Positions 27,286-36,905 of a stretch of DNA of 64,000 nucleotides are shown here, piece by piece (positions within the stretch are counted from its first letter, which is position 1; every line of letters begins with the position of its first letter). Source of the DNA: Leptolyngbya sp. NIES-2104 (GTDB lineage Bacteria > Cyanobacteriota > Cyanobacteriia > Leptolyngbyales > Leptolyngbyaceae); the NCBI RefSeq assembly GCF_001485215.1, contig NZ_BBWW01000004.1, forward strand, positions 20,247 to 84,246, written 5' to 3'. The translations under genes and the position numbers were made by a program. The notes below the pieces were generated by a model. It saw only the letters and a list, made by a program, of their open reading frames with translations. It did no database searches and was not told the origin of the DNA.

Positions 27286-27522
27286 TCAAATGTCCAGACC
27301 TCTGCGCTCTGAGATTTTGGCATCTAAACCAAGATCATAAGAGTTTGCACACTTTACACCCTCTTCCTTTAACAGCTTGCATAGAATAATGGATTCACTT
27401 GCATCAAATAATTCCAAATGTTCTGATTGATTCTCAATATTTTCAGGAAGGCACAACATTTGGTATCGCTCAAAAATATTTGAGCTAACGCCAAGCTTAT
27501 TTAAGAGTTCTGATTCTATCAT
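27286..27522 (-). CDS. Small unknown protein, first gene of a three-gene unit
   Basis: 78 aa, soluble and helical (MIESELLNKLGVSSNIFERYQMLCLPE ... SIILCKLLKEEGVKCANSYDLGL). Three Cys, no metal motif pattern. 75 bp downstream of hsdR, same strand; may be transcribed with the restriction operon or on its own. No family recognised. Confidence 0.45.
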   Translation of the reverse strand: MIESELLNKLGVSSNIFERYQMLCLPENIENQSEHLELFDASESIILCKLLKEEGVKCANSYDLGLDAKISERRGLDI

Positions 27523-27597
27523 TTGCCTCTCACACCACCTCGAAACTCAAATTTCATTCACTCTATTAAATTCTAGCTGTTATGAAATTTGATGACA

Positions 27598-30500
27598 TTA
27601 AGCAGCCCAATCCTTGCAAAGTGTTTCAGCTTGAGCAAGAACGGTTTGAGTTGCTTTCTCCTGCTTGTCAGGTGGATAACCGTATTTCCGCAGTAGTCGT
27701 TTGACGATCGTGCGAAGTTTTGCTCGAACGGTTTCGCGTTCTGTCCAGTCGATACTGACGTTGCGTCGGACTGCTTCAACCAGGTCACGTGCGATCGCTT
27801 TTAGCGTCGCATCGCCCAAAACTTGAACTGCACTGTCATTCACTTCAAGCGCGTCATAAAAAGCGAGTTCATCCTCGGATAATCCCAGACTCTCGCCGCG
27901 TCGATTCGCTTCACGCATCTCTTTTGCGAGTTCAATCAACTCTTGCAGCACCTGAGCCGATTCGATCGAGCGGTTTTGATAACGCCGGATTGTGTTTTCT
28001 AGCATCTCTGAGAAGCTGCGGGCTTGAACAACATTTCGGGCTGATTTGGTGCGAATTTCATCATTTAGTAGTTTTCGCAGAACTTCTAGTGCTAGGTTCT
28101 TTTGGGGAATGTCGCGGACTTCTTCTAAAAATTCGTCGGATAGAACCGAGATTTCGGGTTTGTCGAGTCCAGCGGTCGCGAGAATGTCGATGACTCCATC
28201 AGATGCAACGGCACGAGAAACAATTTGACGGACGGCTGCATCGAGTTCTGCTTTGCCTTTGCTGCCTTCAATCGTATGTTTAGAAAGAGTTGCTTTGATT
28301 GCTTGAAAGAACCCAACTGTTTCTCGAAGCGCGATCGCAGTTTCTTCTGTACCACAGAGGGCGAAAGCTTTAGAAAGCTCAGTCACCGCTTGAATATATC
28401 GCTGTACGCTGTTGTCCACTTGAAATTCCGGGCGAAGAACCCAGTCTGTGGCTTCTCGTAAAACAGTTAATCGCTCTGGAGGAGTACCTGTAAAAAACTG
28501 GGAATAGTCAAAGCCGTGGAACATTGCAGCAACAATTTCGTACTTCTCCTGCATCAGAGCGACGGCTCCTTCAATGGGAATGCCTGTCTCACCACGATCG
28601 CCTTCTGTGTAGTCCATCAAAGCAGATTTCAAATCTTGGGCAATGCCCAGATAATCGACGACAAGACCTCCTGGCTTTTTCCCAAAGACCCGATTGACGC
28701 GGGCGATCGCTTGCATCAGGTTGTGCCCTTTCATCGGTTTGTCGATGTACATCGTGTGCAAACAGGGTGCATCGAAGCCTGTGAGCCACATATCGCGAAC
28801 GATTACCAGTTTGAGGGGATCTTGAGGATTGCGAAGACGATTTGCGATCGCATCCCGCCCTTTCTTAGAACGAACATGAGGCTGGAGCAGTTCGCTATCT
28901 GATGCACTGCCCGTCATCACGACTTTGATTTCACCTGCGTCGTCTGAGTCGGAGTGCCACTCTGGGCGAAGTTTGATGATTTGCTTGTAGAGTTCAGCAC
29001 AGATGCGGCGACTCATGCAGACAATCATTCCTTTGCCTTCCATTGCAGCAAGTCGATCGTCAAAGTGGGTGAGAATATCTTGAGCCACCAATTCTAAGCG
29101 CTTCTCTGTGCCGACCATTGCTTCGAGTTGTGCCCATTTACTTTTGAGCTTGTCCTTGGTCGTTTGTTCTTCGCCTTCGGTGACATCTTCAAACTCAGGA
29201 TCAATCTTGGGCTTCTCGCTGGCTTCGAGTGTGATTTTGGCGAGTCGGGCTTCGTAGTAGATGCTGACGGTCGCTCCATCTTGAACGGCACGCTGGATGT
29301 CGTAGATGTCGATGTAATCGCCAAAAATTCGACGGGTGCTGGCATCGGCTTTATCGATCGGAGTTCCAGTGAAACCGATAAAGGAGGCGTTGGGTAAAGC
29401 ATCACGCAGATACTTTGCGAACCCATAAGCGGTGTATGCCCCATCTTCTCCAGTGGCTTGGTCTTTAGTTTTAATGACTCGTGCTTGGAGTCCATATTGA
29501 GAGCGGTGAGCTTCATCAGCAATGAAAATGATATTGCGGCGATCGCTCAACATTTCATATTCGCCGCCGCGATCTTCTGAGGCGAATTTCTGAATGGTGG
29601 TGAAGATTACGCCGCCAGACGCGACTTGAAGCTTATTTTTGAGGTCAGCGCGATCGTCGGCTTGAACGGGAGTTTGTCGCAGTAAGTCTTGGCATTTAGA
29701 AAAGGTGGTGAAGAGTTGATCGTCTAGATCGTTGCGATCGGTGAGAACAACGATCGTAGGATTTGCCATTGCTGGATGCTGCACGATTTTTCCAGCGTAG
29801 AATGCCATCGATAAGCTTTTGCCTGACCCCTGAGTGTGCCAGATTACGCCTACTCGTTTGTCGCCTTGGGGAGAGATAGCTTGGACGGTTTCGGCTACGG
29901 CTTTGTTGACGGCGTGATATTGGTGATAGCCTGCTATTTTTTTGATGATGGTTGCGCCATCGACTTCGTAGACGATGAAGAAGCGGATCAGGTCGAGGAA
30001 GCGGGTTTTCTCAAATACGCCGCGAATGACGACTTCGAGTTCGGGGGTGTTTTTGGGAGCGAGATCATCACCATCGATCGTGCGCCAGGGCATAAAGCGT
30101 TCCCGATCGCTGGTAATCGTACCAATGCGAGCATCTAATCCATCAGAGATAACGAGGGCAGCATTGTAAGCGAACAGGCTAGGAATATCGCGTTTGTAGG
30201 TCTGAAGTTGGTTGAAAGCTCCTTCGATATCAGCGTTTTCGCTGGCAGCGTTTTTGAGTTCAATCACTGCCAGAGGAATTCCATTGATGAAGACGACAAG
30301 ATCGGGGCGGCGATTTTTGCGGTTTTCGATCACGGTGAACTGGTTGACTACGAGCCAGTCGTTGTTGTTGGGGTCTGTCCAGTCGATCAGCCATGCTTGG
30401 TCGTGGATAGTACGATCGTCGTTTTGATAAACGACAGGTACGCCATTGCTAAGGAGACGGTGGAAGCGTTGATTATTTTCGACGCTGTTCTGGGTTTCGG

Positions 30501-30729
30501 AGCGAAGAACTTGTCGAATGACTTCATCGATCGCTTCTGCTGGAAGTTGGGGATTAATTTGAGCGATCGCGTTTCGTAATCGATTTTCTAGAATGACTTC
30601 GCTGAGTTTTTGGCGCTCGGCGTTAGGTTCTCCGGGAGCAATGTCGTAGCCGCAGAGGTAGGAGTAGCCGAGGGTTTCAAAGTAAGAGAGGGCAGCGAGT
30701 TCTACATCGGTTTCAGTAAAGTTGCTCAT
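27598..30729 (-). CDS. hsdR: Type I restriction enzyme, R (motor/nuclease) subunit
   Basis: 1043 aa, the normal size. N-terminal nuclease domain with [21 protein letters not shown], the Asp/Glu-x-Lys core of HsdR. Superfamily 2 translocase: Walker [10 protein letters not shown] (Lys304), DEAH box DEAHRSQYG (Asp405), SFIGFTGTP motif III, and [10 protein letters not shown] motif VI. C-terminal helical domain ([22 protein letters not shown]) contacts the methylase. Acts with HsdM2-HsdS to cleave unmethylated foreign DNA at a distance. Separated from hsdS by an oppositely oriented reverse transcriptase unit, so hsdR probably has its own promoter within 30730-31202. Confidence 0.95.
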   Translation of the reverse strand: MSNFTETDVELAALSYFETLGYSYLCGYDIAPGEPNAERQKLSEVILENRLRNAIAQINPQLPAEAIDEVIRQVLRSETQNSVENNQRFHRLLSNGVPVVYQNDDRTIHDQAWLIDWTDPNNNDWLVVNQFTVIENRKNRRPDLVVFINGIPLAVIELKNAASENADIEGAFNQLQTYKRDIPSLFAYNAALVISDGLDARIGTITSDRERFMPWRTIDGDDLAPKNTPELEVVIRGVFEKTRFLDLIRFFIVYEVDGATIIKKIAGYHQYHAVNKAVAETVQAISPQGDKRVGVIWHTQGSGKSLSMAFYAGKIVQHPAMANPTIVVLTDRNDLDDQLFTTFSKCQDLLRQTPVQADDRADLKNKLQVASGGVIFTTIQKFASEDRGGEYEMLSDRRNIIFIADEAHRSQYGLQARVIKTKDQATGEDGAYTAYGFAKYLRDALPNASFIGFTGTPIDKADASTRRIFGDYIDIYDIQRAVQDGATVSIYYEARLAKITLEASEKPKIDPEFEDVTEGEEQTTKDKLKSKWAQLEAMVGTEKRLELVAQDILTHFDDRLAAMEGKGMIVCMSRRICAELYKQIIKLRPEWHSDSDDAGEIKVVMTGSASDSELLQPHVRSKKGRDAIANRLRNPQDPLKLVIVRDMWLTGFDAPCLHTMYIDKPMKGHNLMQAIARVNRVFGKKPGGLVVDYLGIAQDLKSALMDYTEGDRGETGIPIEGAVALMQEKYEIVAAMFHGFDYSQFFTGTPPERLTVLREATDWVLRPEFQVDNSVQRYIQAVTELSKAFALCGTEETAIALRETVGFFQAIKATLSKHTIEGSKGKAELDAAVRQIVSRAVASDGVIDILATAGLDKPEISVLSDEFLEEVRDIPQKNLALEVLRKLLNDEIRTKSARNVVQARSFSEMLENTIRRYQNRSIESAQVLQELIELAKEMREANRRGESLGLSEDELAFYDALEVNDSAVQVLGDATLKAIARDLVEAVRRNVSIDWTERETVRAKLRTIVKRLLRKYGYPPDKQEKATQTVLAQAETLCKDWAA

Positions 30730-30904
30730 ATGTCGTCTTGATGTGCCACTCCTTGCTCAAAAGAATTCCCATGTTTTGGGCTGCGATTTCAAACCAATCT
30801 TGTTATCAGGTTTTGTAGGAATAGTGGCGGTCTTTTATCTGTATTGATACATGGAGATAAAGGAAACATCGCGTCTACGTCAAACTATCAACAGATTTAT
30901 AAGG

Positions 30905-31200
30905 CTTGCCAGCTAACTTCACAAATTCTTCAAAACAGTTTCTAGATAGCTCACTTCACCTTTAAGGATGCTGAGTTACATTTAAATCGCCTGTATATGA
31001 GTATGCAGGGAGGATGGTTTACCACGGACTTGCCTGCGAAGAGTAGTGCTGGTTTGAGAAACTTGTCACACATATAGTTTTGCTGACGGTGCTTCCTTGA
31101 GTAGTAACATTCCCAAGAGAGTGACAGTAGCGCGTGCGCTAGGGGGTCGTGTGGATGCCGTCTATCCTGACCTCCTAGCTCTGCTATATCAACGAGGCAC
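30905..31200 (+). ncRNA. Candidate template ncRNA of a DRT2-like system
   Basis: Gene-free leader directly upstream of the reverse transcriptase, with dense predicted structure: CTAGGGGGTC (31139-31148) pairs completely with GACCTCCTAG (31169-31178) around an inner GGAT/ATCC stem; TAGCGC-GT-GCGCTA at 31128-31141; TGTCAC (31064) pairs with GTGACA (31121); GCAGG/CCTGC at 31005/31033; GTTT-GAG-AAAC at 31052. ACA motifs at 30978 and 31068 are 90 nt apart. Joining them head to tail gives a frame with no stop and a TTGTCA-17-TATGAG promoter. Boundaries are estimates; a TATAAG at 30898 could be the -10 of the RNA. DRT2 systems carry such an RNA in this position. Confidence 0.55.
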
Positions 31201-31202
31201 TT

Positions 31203-32480
31203 ATGTCTAAATTTAGAGATGCCGAATCGAATGATTGGTACAGATCCCGTGGCTACATCCATTTCGACCGCGAGGTATCTAGAAAATTTGCTCAGGCCTA
31301 CATAACAGATTGCAAGAGAGTTGAGCGCCACGCATTCTTTCCTTTTCTCAAATACGTTAAAGTTACTCCTCGATATAAGTCTAAAATTCGCAAAACCCAA
31401 GATAAAAATCGTCCTATTCTCTATGCAGGACATCTAGATTCTCATATTTATGCTTGGTACGCACGAGAACTTAGTAAGCTTTACGAAATATATATACAGG
31501 CGCAACCTTTACAAGATTGTGTAATTGCCTATCGTTCCTTGGGAAAATCAAATATTGATTTCTCCAGAGAAGTATTTGATCAAATTGAAAAAAAGCAAGA
31601 ATGCACAGCATTGACTTTCGATCTATCAAGTTTTTTCGACAACATTGATCATGAGAAATTAAAAGCGGCATGGTGCGAAGTTCTTGGTACTGAAAAACTT
31701 CCTGATGATCACTACAAAGTTTATAAATCTATTACTAAATATGCTTACGTTGATCGTCAGGAAGCTATTGATGCGCTTGAAATTACCAACTATAAAGAGA
31801 TAAGGGATAATAGACGGCTCTGCACACCGCAGGAATTTCGTGACTGTATTAGATCTAAAATATGTGTTAATTCTAATTCGTATGGTATTCCACAGGGTTC
31901 ACCAATAAGTGCAGTTCTATCTAATTTGTTTCTTATTAATTTCGATAAAGTGATGTCACAGCACGCTTTTAGAGTGAATGGTATTTATCGAAGATATTGT
32001 GATGACATCTTGTGGGTCTGTCCTTCAGAAGAATCTGAAGAAATAAAAGCTTTAGTTGAGCAGGAGATTAAAAAAAGTGGAGATGCTCTTTCTCCAAATT
32101 CTGAAAAAACTGAAATCTCTAACTTCAGTCGGACAACGGAAGGTTTGCTGCTCGGCTCACCTCCACTTCAATATTTAGGCTTTACGTTCGATGGGCAGAA
32201 TCGATTACTACGCTCTCAAACTGTTGCTCGGTACTACCAACGCATGAAACGAGCAGTTCGTTCAGCAGGTTATGCTGCCAATCAAGCGGGGGATGATAAG
32301 ATTCATTGCAAAAAACTATATGAGAAGTATAGCCATTTAGGGCAGCGTAGCTTCATCAAGTATGCTTTTCGTTCAAGCAAGACCATGAACTCCCCAAAAA
32401 TTCGCAGGCAAGTACGCAATCACTGGATAAAACTGCATCAAGCAATTGAAAAAGTTGAAGCAGAATTAAGAGAAGACTGA
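31203..32480 (+). CDS. drt2-like: Defence reverse transcriptase, DRT2 (UG2)-like
   Basis: 425 aa. Reverse transcriptase palm motifs: Asp140 in TFDLSSFFDNIDH (motif A), NSYGIPQGSPISAVLSNLFL (motif B) and YCDD at 265-268 (motif C). The N-terminus WYRSRGYIHFDREVS and the total length match what I recall of DRT2 proteins, which also have YCDD. There is no maturase or endonuclease domain, so it is not a group II intron protein, and no retron msr/msd hallmark was seen. In DRT2, the enzyme copies an upstream RNA by rolling circle into a concatemeric cDNA encoding a toxic repeat protein on phage infection. It sits divergent to hsdR inside the restriction locus. Subfamily assignment is from memory of motifs. 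Confidence 0.75.
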   Translation: MSKFRDAESNDWYRSRGYIHFDREVSRKFAQAYITDCKRVERHAFFPFLKYVKVTPRYKSKIRKTQDKNRPILYAGHLDSHIYAWYARELSKLYEIYIQAQPLQDCVIAYRSLGKSNIDFSREVFDQIEKKQECTALTFDLSSFFDNIDHEKLKAAWCEVLGTEKLPDDHYKVYKSITKYAYVDRQEAIDALEITNYKEIRDNRRLCTPQEFRDCIRSKICVNSNSYGIPQGSPISAVLSNLFLINFDKVMSQHAFRVNGIYRRYCDDILWVCPSEESEEIKALVEQEIKKSGDALSPNSEKTEISNFSRTTEGLLLGSPPLQYLGFTFDGQNRLLRSQTVARYYQRMKRAVRSAGYAANQAGDDKIHCKKLYEKYSHLGQRSFIKYAFRSSKTMNSPKIRRQVRNHWIKLHQAIEKVEAELRED

Positions 32481-32511
32481 AGATTCATAAGACTCAGTAT
32501 TACCGTAAAAT

Positions 32512-33804
32512 TTATAGCTGAGATTCAACAAAGCTCTGAATGTCCTTTACAAGTGTTTTACCAGCTAGAAGTGCTGGCAGTAGAGTGTCACGGATTGAGA
32601 GAAGGGTTAATATTTGTTGTGCTTGGTTTTCCACGCATTGATCTAACGGAAAGGCTAGTTGCTCAAACCTTCTGATGGTTGCTACTGAAGGAACAATACA
32701 AGGTATTGAGAGAAAATCTTTTTTACTCATCGAGCCAAATATCGTTCCTTTTGCCTCAAAACGAGCAAAATGCTCATTAAGTCCTTGCATGGTGTAGTAG
32801 GTATAGGAGCGACTACCATCTTTATGTCGTGCAGCAGCAACTCCACGACCAATACAACATTGTTCACTTGCCAGATTGATATCTCCAACAGGAGCACGAA
32901 CACTAATTAGAGTATCCCCAGCATTAGCGAAGCGAGTTGGAGCGTTACAATAAACACGAACGGACGGATAGCGAGAACCAAAATCTTTACGCCCTTGATA
33001 AAAAGGTAATCCTTTCTTATCTTGATTGTAGGTTGAGCTTGAAGGTGACTGACCCATTGTAATTTGGAATTCGTCCTCCACAACTCCTACCCTCCATCCC
33101 TTTGGAATTTCGCCTAGTACCGAACTCTCAAACTCAGCAGGAAACAGAGCCGCTGTTTCAGCATCTATACCTATGAGCTGTTGATCGTCCATTTTTGCCC
33201 GAACCGGATCGAAATCAACAAACCATGACTTAAACAAGGCACGAGTGATCGCTTCCAGCGTTTGATTCATCTGCTGGTTGAGTTCGATTTTATCGTCAAG
33301 AGAGGAGAGAATTTGAGCAATCGCTTTTTGCTTATTAATTGGCGGGAATGGTAATAATTGAGCAGAAAAGGTATCGCGAGAAAGACTTGGATTAGAGGTT
33401 CCATCCTTTAGGTGATTTAGACCAATATACTTTGTAAGGTAGTAAAAGAATTTAAGGTCGAGAGAAGGTGTGTTAGGAGTGACATAGTAAGCCGTATCGA
33501 TAACCCAAAAATCGGACTCACACCACTCAACGCCGAGCGGTCCCATACCCTTTCTTCCAAGAATTACTCCCGGACCTTTCACTAAGCCCTCGTTATGCCA
33601 TCCACACCGTCCGTTAGTACCATATACAGGAATGTCACCAGAAATTCGGTTCTTCTCAACGAGTCCCTTTCCATAATTGAGAGTTACTAAACTGTCAGCG
33701 CGAACTAACGGATACTTAAAGACGGTATTTTGGGAGAAACCACGTGGAAAAGTTCCTACAACATTTCCTGAGTTGACAAATTCGATCAATTCGCGAACAT
33801 TCAT
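32512..33804 (-). CDS. hsdS: Type I restriction-modification specificity subunit
   Basis: 430 aa with two target-recognition domains, each followed by a conserved helix: first block ISGDIPVYGTNGRCGWHNEGLVKGPGVILGRKG then LPFPPINKQKAIAQILSSLDDKIELNQQMNQTLE; second block FQITMGQSPSSSTYNQDKKGLPFYQGRKDFG then a shorter C-terminal helix. The NPSLSRDTFSAQLLPFPP sequence is typical of HsdS. It sets the bipartite DNA target of the methylase and nuclease. 8 bp downstream of the PIN toxin gene, in one operon with hsdM. Confidence 0.93.
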   Translation of the reverse strand: MNVRELIEFVNSGNVVGTFPRGFSQNTVFKYPLVRADSLVTLNYGKGLVEKNRISGDIPVYGTNGRCGWHNEGLVKGPGVILGRKGMGPLGVEWCESDFWVIDTAYYVTPNTPSLDLKFFYYLTKYIGLNHLKDGTSNPSLSRDTFSAQLLPFPPINKQKAIAQILSSLDDKIELNQQMNQTLEAITRALFKSWFVDFDPVRAKMDDQQLIGIDAETAALFPAEFESSVLGEIPKGWRVGVVEDEFQITMGQSPSSSTYNQDKKGLPFYQGRKDFGSRYPSVRVYCNAPTRFANAGDTLISVRAPVGDINLASEQCCIGRGVAAARHKDGSRSYTYYTMQGLNEHFARFEAKGTIFGSMSKKDFLSIPCIVPSVATIRRFEQLAFPLDQCVENQAQQILTLLSIRDTLLPALLAGKTLVKDIQSFVESQL

Positions 33805-33811
33805 CTACTTC

Positions 33812-34255
33812 TCAAGCCTCCATTTCGCCCACCACCAAAACGCGCAATTCTGTCACTCGTTTCAGTTGAATATCATTTGTTAAAAACGCATCACAATTTG
33901 CTGCGATCGCGGTTGCAATCTGTAGCGCATCTGGCAACTGAAAATTGTATTCAAATCGAATTCTTGCAGCTTCACGAGCAATCATCCGGGAACTCTCCAC
34001 AAACACCACATTCTCACTGTCCAGAATCTCTAAATAAGCCTGCTGCAACGCTGCTAAGTTCAATCGCAACGCACCCACTAGGCATTCTGCGATCGTCACT
34101 GGACTCACAACAGCCGTAATCTCGGCTTCCAACCGTTCAAAGATTGGGTCAACCACCCCAACAAACTGCGGATTCCGCTCAACAAAATAAATCACAGGAG
34201 ACGTATCCAGAAATAGCCGAGAAACTCCTGACACCTCATCGTCAATTTGCATCAT
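33812..34255 (-). CDS. PIN-domain ribonuclease toxin (VapC-like)
   Basis: 147 aa. PIN fold with the acidic residues in place: Asp in LFLDTSPVIYFVERN, Glu in TIAECLVGAL, Asp in LPDALQIATAIAANCDAFLTND and the final Asp of that segment. Expected to cleave RNA unless bound by the antitoxin encoded just upstream, whose stop overlaps this start codon by 4 bp. The pair lies between hsdM and hsdS; such insertion may stabilise the restriction operon or guard it, which is inference. Confidence 0.88.
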   Translation of the reverse strand: MMQIDDEVSGVSRLFLDTSPVIYFVERNPQFVGVVDPIFERLEAEITAVVSPVTIAECLVGALRLNLAALQQAYLEILDSENVVFVESSRMIAREAARIRFEYNFQLPDALQIATAIAANCDAFLTNDIQLKRVTELRVLVVGEMEA

Positions 34256-34533
34256 TCCCCTCGTGATAGTCGATCGCGATGTTCATCTCCTTCCCGTCGA
34301 GTCCGTGACACCCATTCTTGAGCATCTTCCCCCATCATCGGATAAGGAGCCATCCCCTTAAGATCACTCCACTTACGTTTCGGTCTTGGATTCTCCTCAG
34401 CAATGCCTCGTTTGGGCTTATTTTGCGTCACTGCCTGACGTTTTAGTTGCTCTGCGGTGTGATTTAGGACTTCAAACTGCTCTTCTAGCGTGAGTTGATC
34501 AATGTCTTGCAGCACTTGCTGTAATGAAGTCAT
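34252..34533 (-). CDS. Antitoxin partner of the PIN toxin
   Basis: 93 aa. N-terminal helical segment [32 protein letters not shown], then a charged, Pro/Arg-rich tail, the shape of antitoxins with a DNA-binding head and a flexible toxin-wrapping tail. It overlaps hsdM by 4 bp upstream (stop/start overlap) and the PIN gene by 4 bp downstream. The family is not certain, but the size, order and coupling to a PIN gene are characteristic. Confidence 0.75.
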   Translation of the reverse strand: MTSLQQVLQDIDQLTLEEQFEVLNHTAEQLKRQAVTQNKPKRGIAEENPRPKRKWSDLKGMAPYPMMGEDAQEWVSRTRREGDEHRDRLSRGE

Positions 34534-36113
34534 AACCCCAACCTCCTAAGATTTTCTCGAATCGCTATCTCTAATTTGGCACTTTCAGCAAACTGCTGGT
34601 CGAGCGTCTGGGTCAACCTCTGCATCTTTTCCTCAAACGGCTCATCGTCCTCGATCAAGTCTTCCGCCCCCACATATCGTCCCGGAGTTAGCACATACCC
34701 ATGTGATTTAATGTTTTCCAGCGTCGCACTTTTACAAAATCCTGCCACATCTGCATACACCCCAGCCTCCGGTTCGCCACGCCACGCATGATAAATTCCC
34801 ACAATCCGGTCAAGCTCTGTTTCAGTGAGTTCTCGATGTGTGCGATCGACCAAATTCCCCAGCTTCCGCGCATCAATAAATAGGGTTTCTCCCCGTCGAT
34901 CTCTGAGCGGCGAAAATCCTTTTACGCCGATCGCCCCTTTCTTATTGCGCGTCACAAACCACAAACACGCTGGGATTTGCGTAGTGTAAAACAACTGCCC
35001 CGGCAGCGCGATCATGCAGTCCACCAAATCCGCTTCTACGATCGCTTGACGAATGTCTCCCTCGCCCGACTGGTTAGAACTCATCGACCCATTCGCCAAC
35101 ACAAAGCCAGCAATTCCATTCGGTGCGAGATGATGAATCATGTGCTGCACCCAGCCATAATTCGCGTTGCCTTTGGGCGGGGTGCCATACTGCCAGCGCA
35201 CATCATCCGCAAGCGACCCATTCCACCAATCACTGATGTTAAAGGGCGGATTTGCCAAGATGTAATCCGCCTTCAGATCCTTGTGCAAATCATTCGTGAA
35301 ACTGTCCGCTTGTCGATCGCCAATATTGCCGTCAATTCCCCGAATTGCCAAATTCATCAAACACAGTCGCCGCGTGGTCGGGTTTGACTCCTGCCCATAG
35401 ATGGCAATGTCACCCTTACGCCCGCCATGCGCCTCAACGAATTTCTCCGACTGCACAAACATTCCACCTGAACCGCAACAGGGATCATAAATTCGCCCTT
35501 TATACGGCTCAATCATCGCAACTAATAGCTTCACGACCGACTGCGGTGTATAGAATTCTCCGCCCCCTTTGCCCTCCTTCTCAGCAAACTGCCCCAGGAA
35601 ATATTCATACACCCGCCCCAAAATATCCTGGGATCGACTGGCAGCATCTCCTAACCCAATCCTGCTAATCAGATCAATCAGTTCACCCAACCTTTGTTTA
35701 TCGAGATCCGGTCGGGCATACTGCATCGGCAATACGCCTTTGAGTCGCGGGTTCTCTTTCTCGATCGCACTCATTGCCTCATCAATCAGCTTGCCGATCG
35801 TCGGCTGTTTTGCATTTGCCTGAATGTGCGACCATCGCGACTCTTTCGGAACCCAAAAAACGTTTTCACCCACATACTCATCTCGGTCTTCAGGATCGGT
35901 GTAGTCCGTTTCTTGTCGGCTTGCTAAGTTGTCGTAGAGTTCCTGGAACGCATCTGAAATGTATTTAAGAAAAATCAGCCCCAGCGCAACGTGTTTATAC
36001 TCAGCAGCATCCATGTGACCACGCATCTTGTCAGCCGTTGCCCACAGCGTTTGTTCAAAACCCAGATTTGCGCCATTGCCGTTTTTGCCGTTCGTTCCTT
36101 TTTTCGTCGCCAC
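34530..36113 (-). CDS. hsdM: Type I restriction-modification methyltransferase subunit
   Basis: 527 aa. N-terminal HsdM_N helical part [37 protein letters not shown]-binding motif [17 protein letters not shown], and catalytic NPPF ([12 protein letters not shown]) of N6-adenine methyltransferases. Begins at a GTG codon (36113). First gene of the hsdM-antitoxin-toxin-hsdS operon. Methylates host copies of the bipartite target set by HsdS and protects plasmid and chromosome from HsdR. Confidence 0.95.
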   Translation of the reverse strand: MATKKGTNGKNGNGANLGFEQTLWATADKMRGHMDAAEYKHVALGLIFLKYISDAFQELYDNLASRQETDYTDPEDRDEYVGENVFWVPKESRWSHIQANAKQPTIGKLIDEAMSAIEKENPRLKGVLPMQYARPDLDKQRLGELIDLISRIGLGDAASRSQDILGRVYEYFLGQFAEKEGKGGGEFYTPQSVVKLLVAMIEPYKGRIYDPCCGSGGMFVQSEKFVEAHGGRKGDIAIYGQESNPTTRRLCLMNLAIRGIDGNIGDRQADSFTNDLHKDLKADYILANPPFNISDWWNGSLADDVRWQYGTPPKGNANYGWVQHMIHHLAPNGIAGFVLANGSMSSNQSGEGDIRQAIVEADLVDCMIALPGQLFYTTQIPACLWFVTRNKKGAIGVKGFSPLRDRRGETLFIDARKLGNLVDRTHRELTETELDRIVGIYHAWRGEPEAGVYADVAGFCKSATLENIKSHGYVLTPGRYVGAEDLIEDDEPFEEKMQRLTQTLDQQFAESAKLEIAIRENLRRLGL

Positions 36114-36159
36114 GCTGGATGATGTCCTTAATCGAACTCAATGATCAATCGAAAACAAG

Positions 36160-36234
36160 TGTAGTGCCACACGTCAGAAATTGAAACTTTTCTCTAAAAG
36201 CATTGGCACTTCTAATCGAGAATTTGCCCTACAC
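36160..36234. promoter_or_regulatory. Dyad elements between divergent hsdM and parA
   Basis: In the 147-bp gap, AGTGCCA (36163-36169) is mirrored by TGGCACT (36204-36210), and GTGTAG (36160-36165) by CTACAC (36229-36234). They lie upstream of parA (36261) and of hsdM on the other strand. Candidates for a ParA operator, a parS-like site or a restriction-control site; too short to decide. Confidence 0.35.
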
Positions 36235-36260
36235 TATGCCGTGTAATCCTAATTCGACTC

Positions 36261-36905
36261 ATGCCGATCGTCGCAATCATTAATCAAAAGGGCGGAGCAG
36301 GCAAATCCACCATTGCAGTTCACCTTACCCGTTGGCTCCAGAAGCAGAAGAAGTCTGTCGTGGTTGCGGATGCAGACGCTCAATGCTCATCCTCAAAGTG
36401 GCTATTGCGACTTGAGCAAGACGTACCCTGTGAAATTATTCAAGCTCCGGATACACTTCTGGACGAACTCCCTAAATTACTTGAAAAGTACGACTGGGTA
36501 ATTGTCGATGGTCCGGCTGCACTCTCCGAAACCACAAGAGCCGTGATCCTCGTGGCAGATTTAGCGATCGTACCCTGCCAGCCAACAGGCGTTGATCTCG
36601 AAAGCGCCTCAGATACCGTTCGCTTAATTCATCAGGCACAACGCATCCGTCGCGGCGATCCGAAAGCTGTGATGTTTGTGAACCGAGCCGTTAAAGGGAC
36701 CAAGCTGAAAGATGAAGCGATCGAAGTATTGCGCCTTATGCCGGGAGTCACAGTTTTAGAAACCGTAATTCATCAGCGTCAAATTCTGGCAGACTGTTTT
36801 GGGCAGAACTCAACAGTATTTGACTTGACAGGCTCGACGGCTGGAATTGCTCGACGCGAACTAGAGCAACTTTTTAAGAAAGCGCTGGAGGTATTAGATG
36901 GCTAA
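36261..36905 (+). CDS. parA: ParA partition ATPase
   Basis: 214 aa, small type Ib-size ParA. Deviant Walker A KGGAGKST (residues 10-17) with signature Lys, DADAQCSSSKW after strand 2, and Walker B-like WVIVDGPAA. Lacks the N-terminal helix-turn-helix of larger ParA proteins, so it should not repress its own promoter alone. Overlaps parB by 8 bp. Moves ParB-parS complexes on nucleoid DNA. With three actin-like systems also present, this is the fourth partition set of the window. Confidence 0.93.
   Translation: MPIVAIINQKGGAGKSTIAVHLTRWLQKQKKSVVVADADAQCSSSKWLLRLEQDVPCEIIQAPDTLLDELPKLLEKYDWVIVDGPAALSETTRAVILVADLAIVPCQPTGVDLESASDTVRLIHQAQRIRRGDPKAVMFVNRAVKGTKLKDEAIEVLRLMPGVTVLETVIHQRQILADCFGQNSTVFDLTGSTAGIARRELEQLFKKALEVLDG

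Noticed and set aside
30978..31109. A 129-nt unit from ACA 30978 to ACA 31107 as the repeat template
   Set aside because: Also a multiple of three, but all three frames contain stops (TAG or TAA), unlike the 90-nt unit.
30951..31433. 160-codon minus-strand ORF across the reverse transcriptase leader
   Set aside because: Runs antisense through the leader and the start of the enzyme gene, has no motif, and its product has no coherent domain.
31203..32480. Retron or group II intron reverse transcriptase
   Set aside because: No maturase/endonuclease domain, no intron RNA domain V seen, and length, YCDD and N-terminal motif fit DRT2 better.
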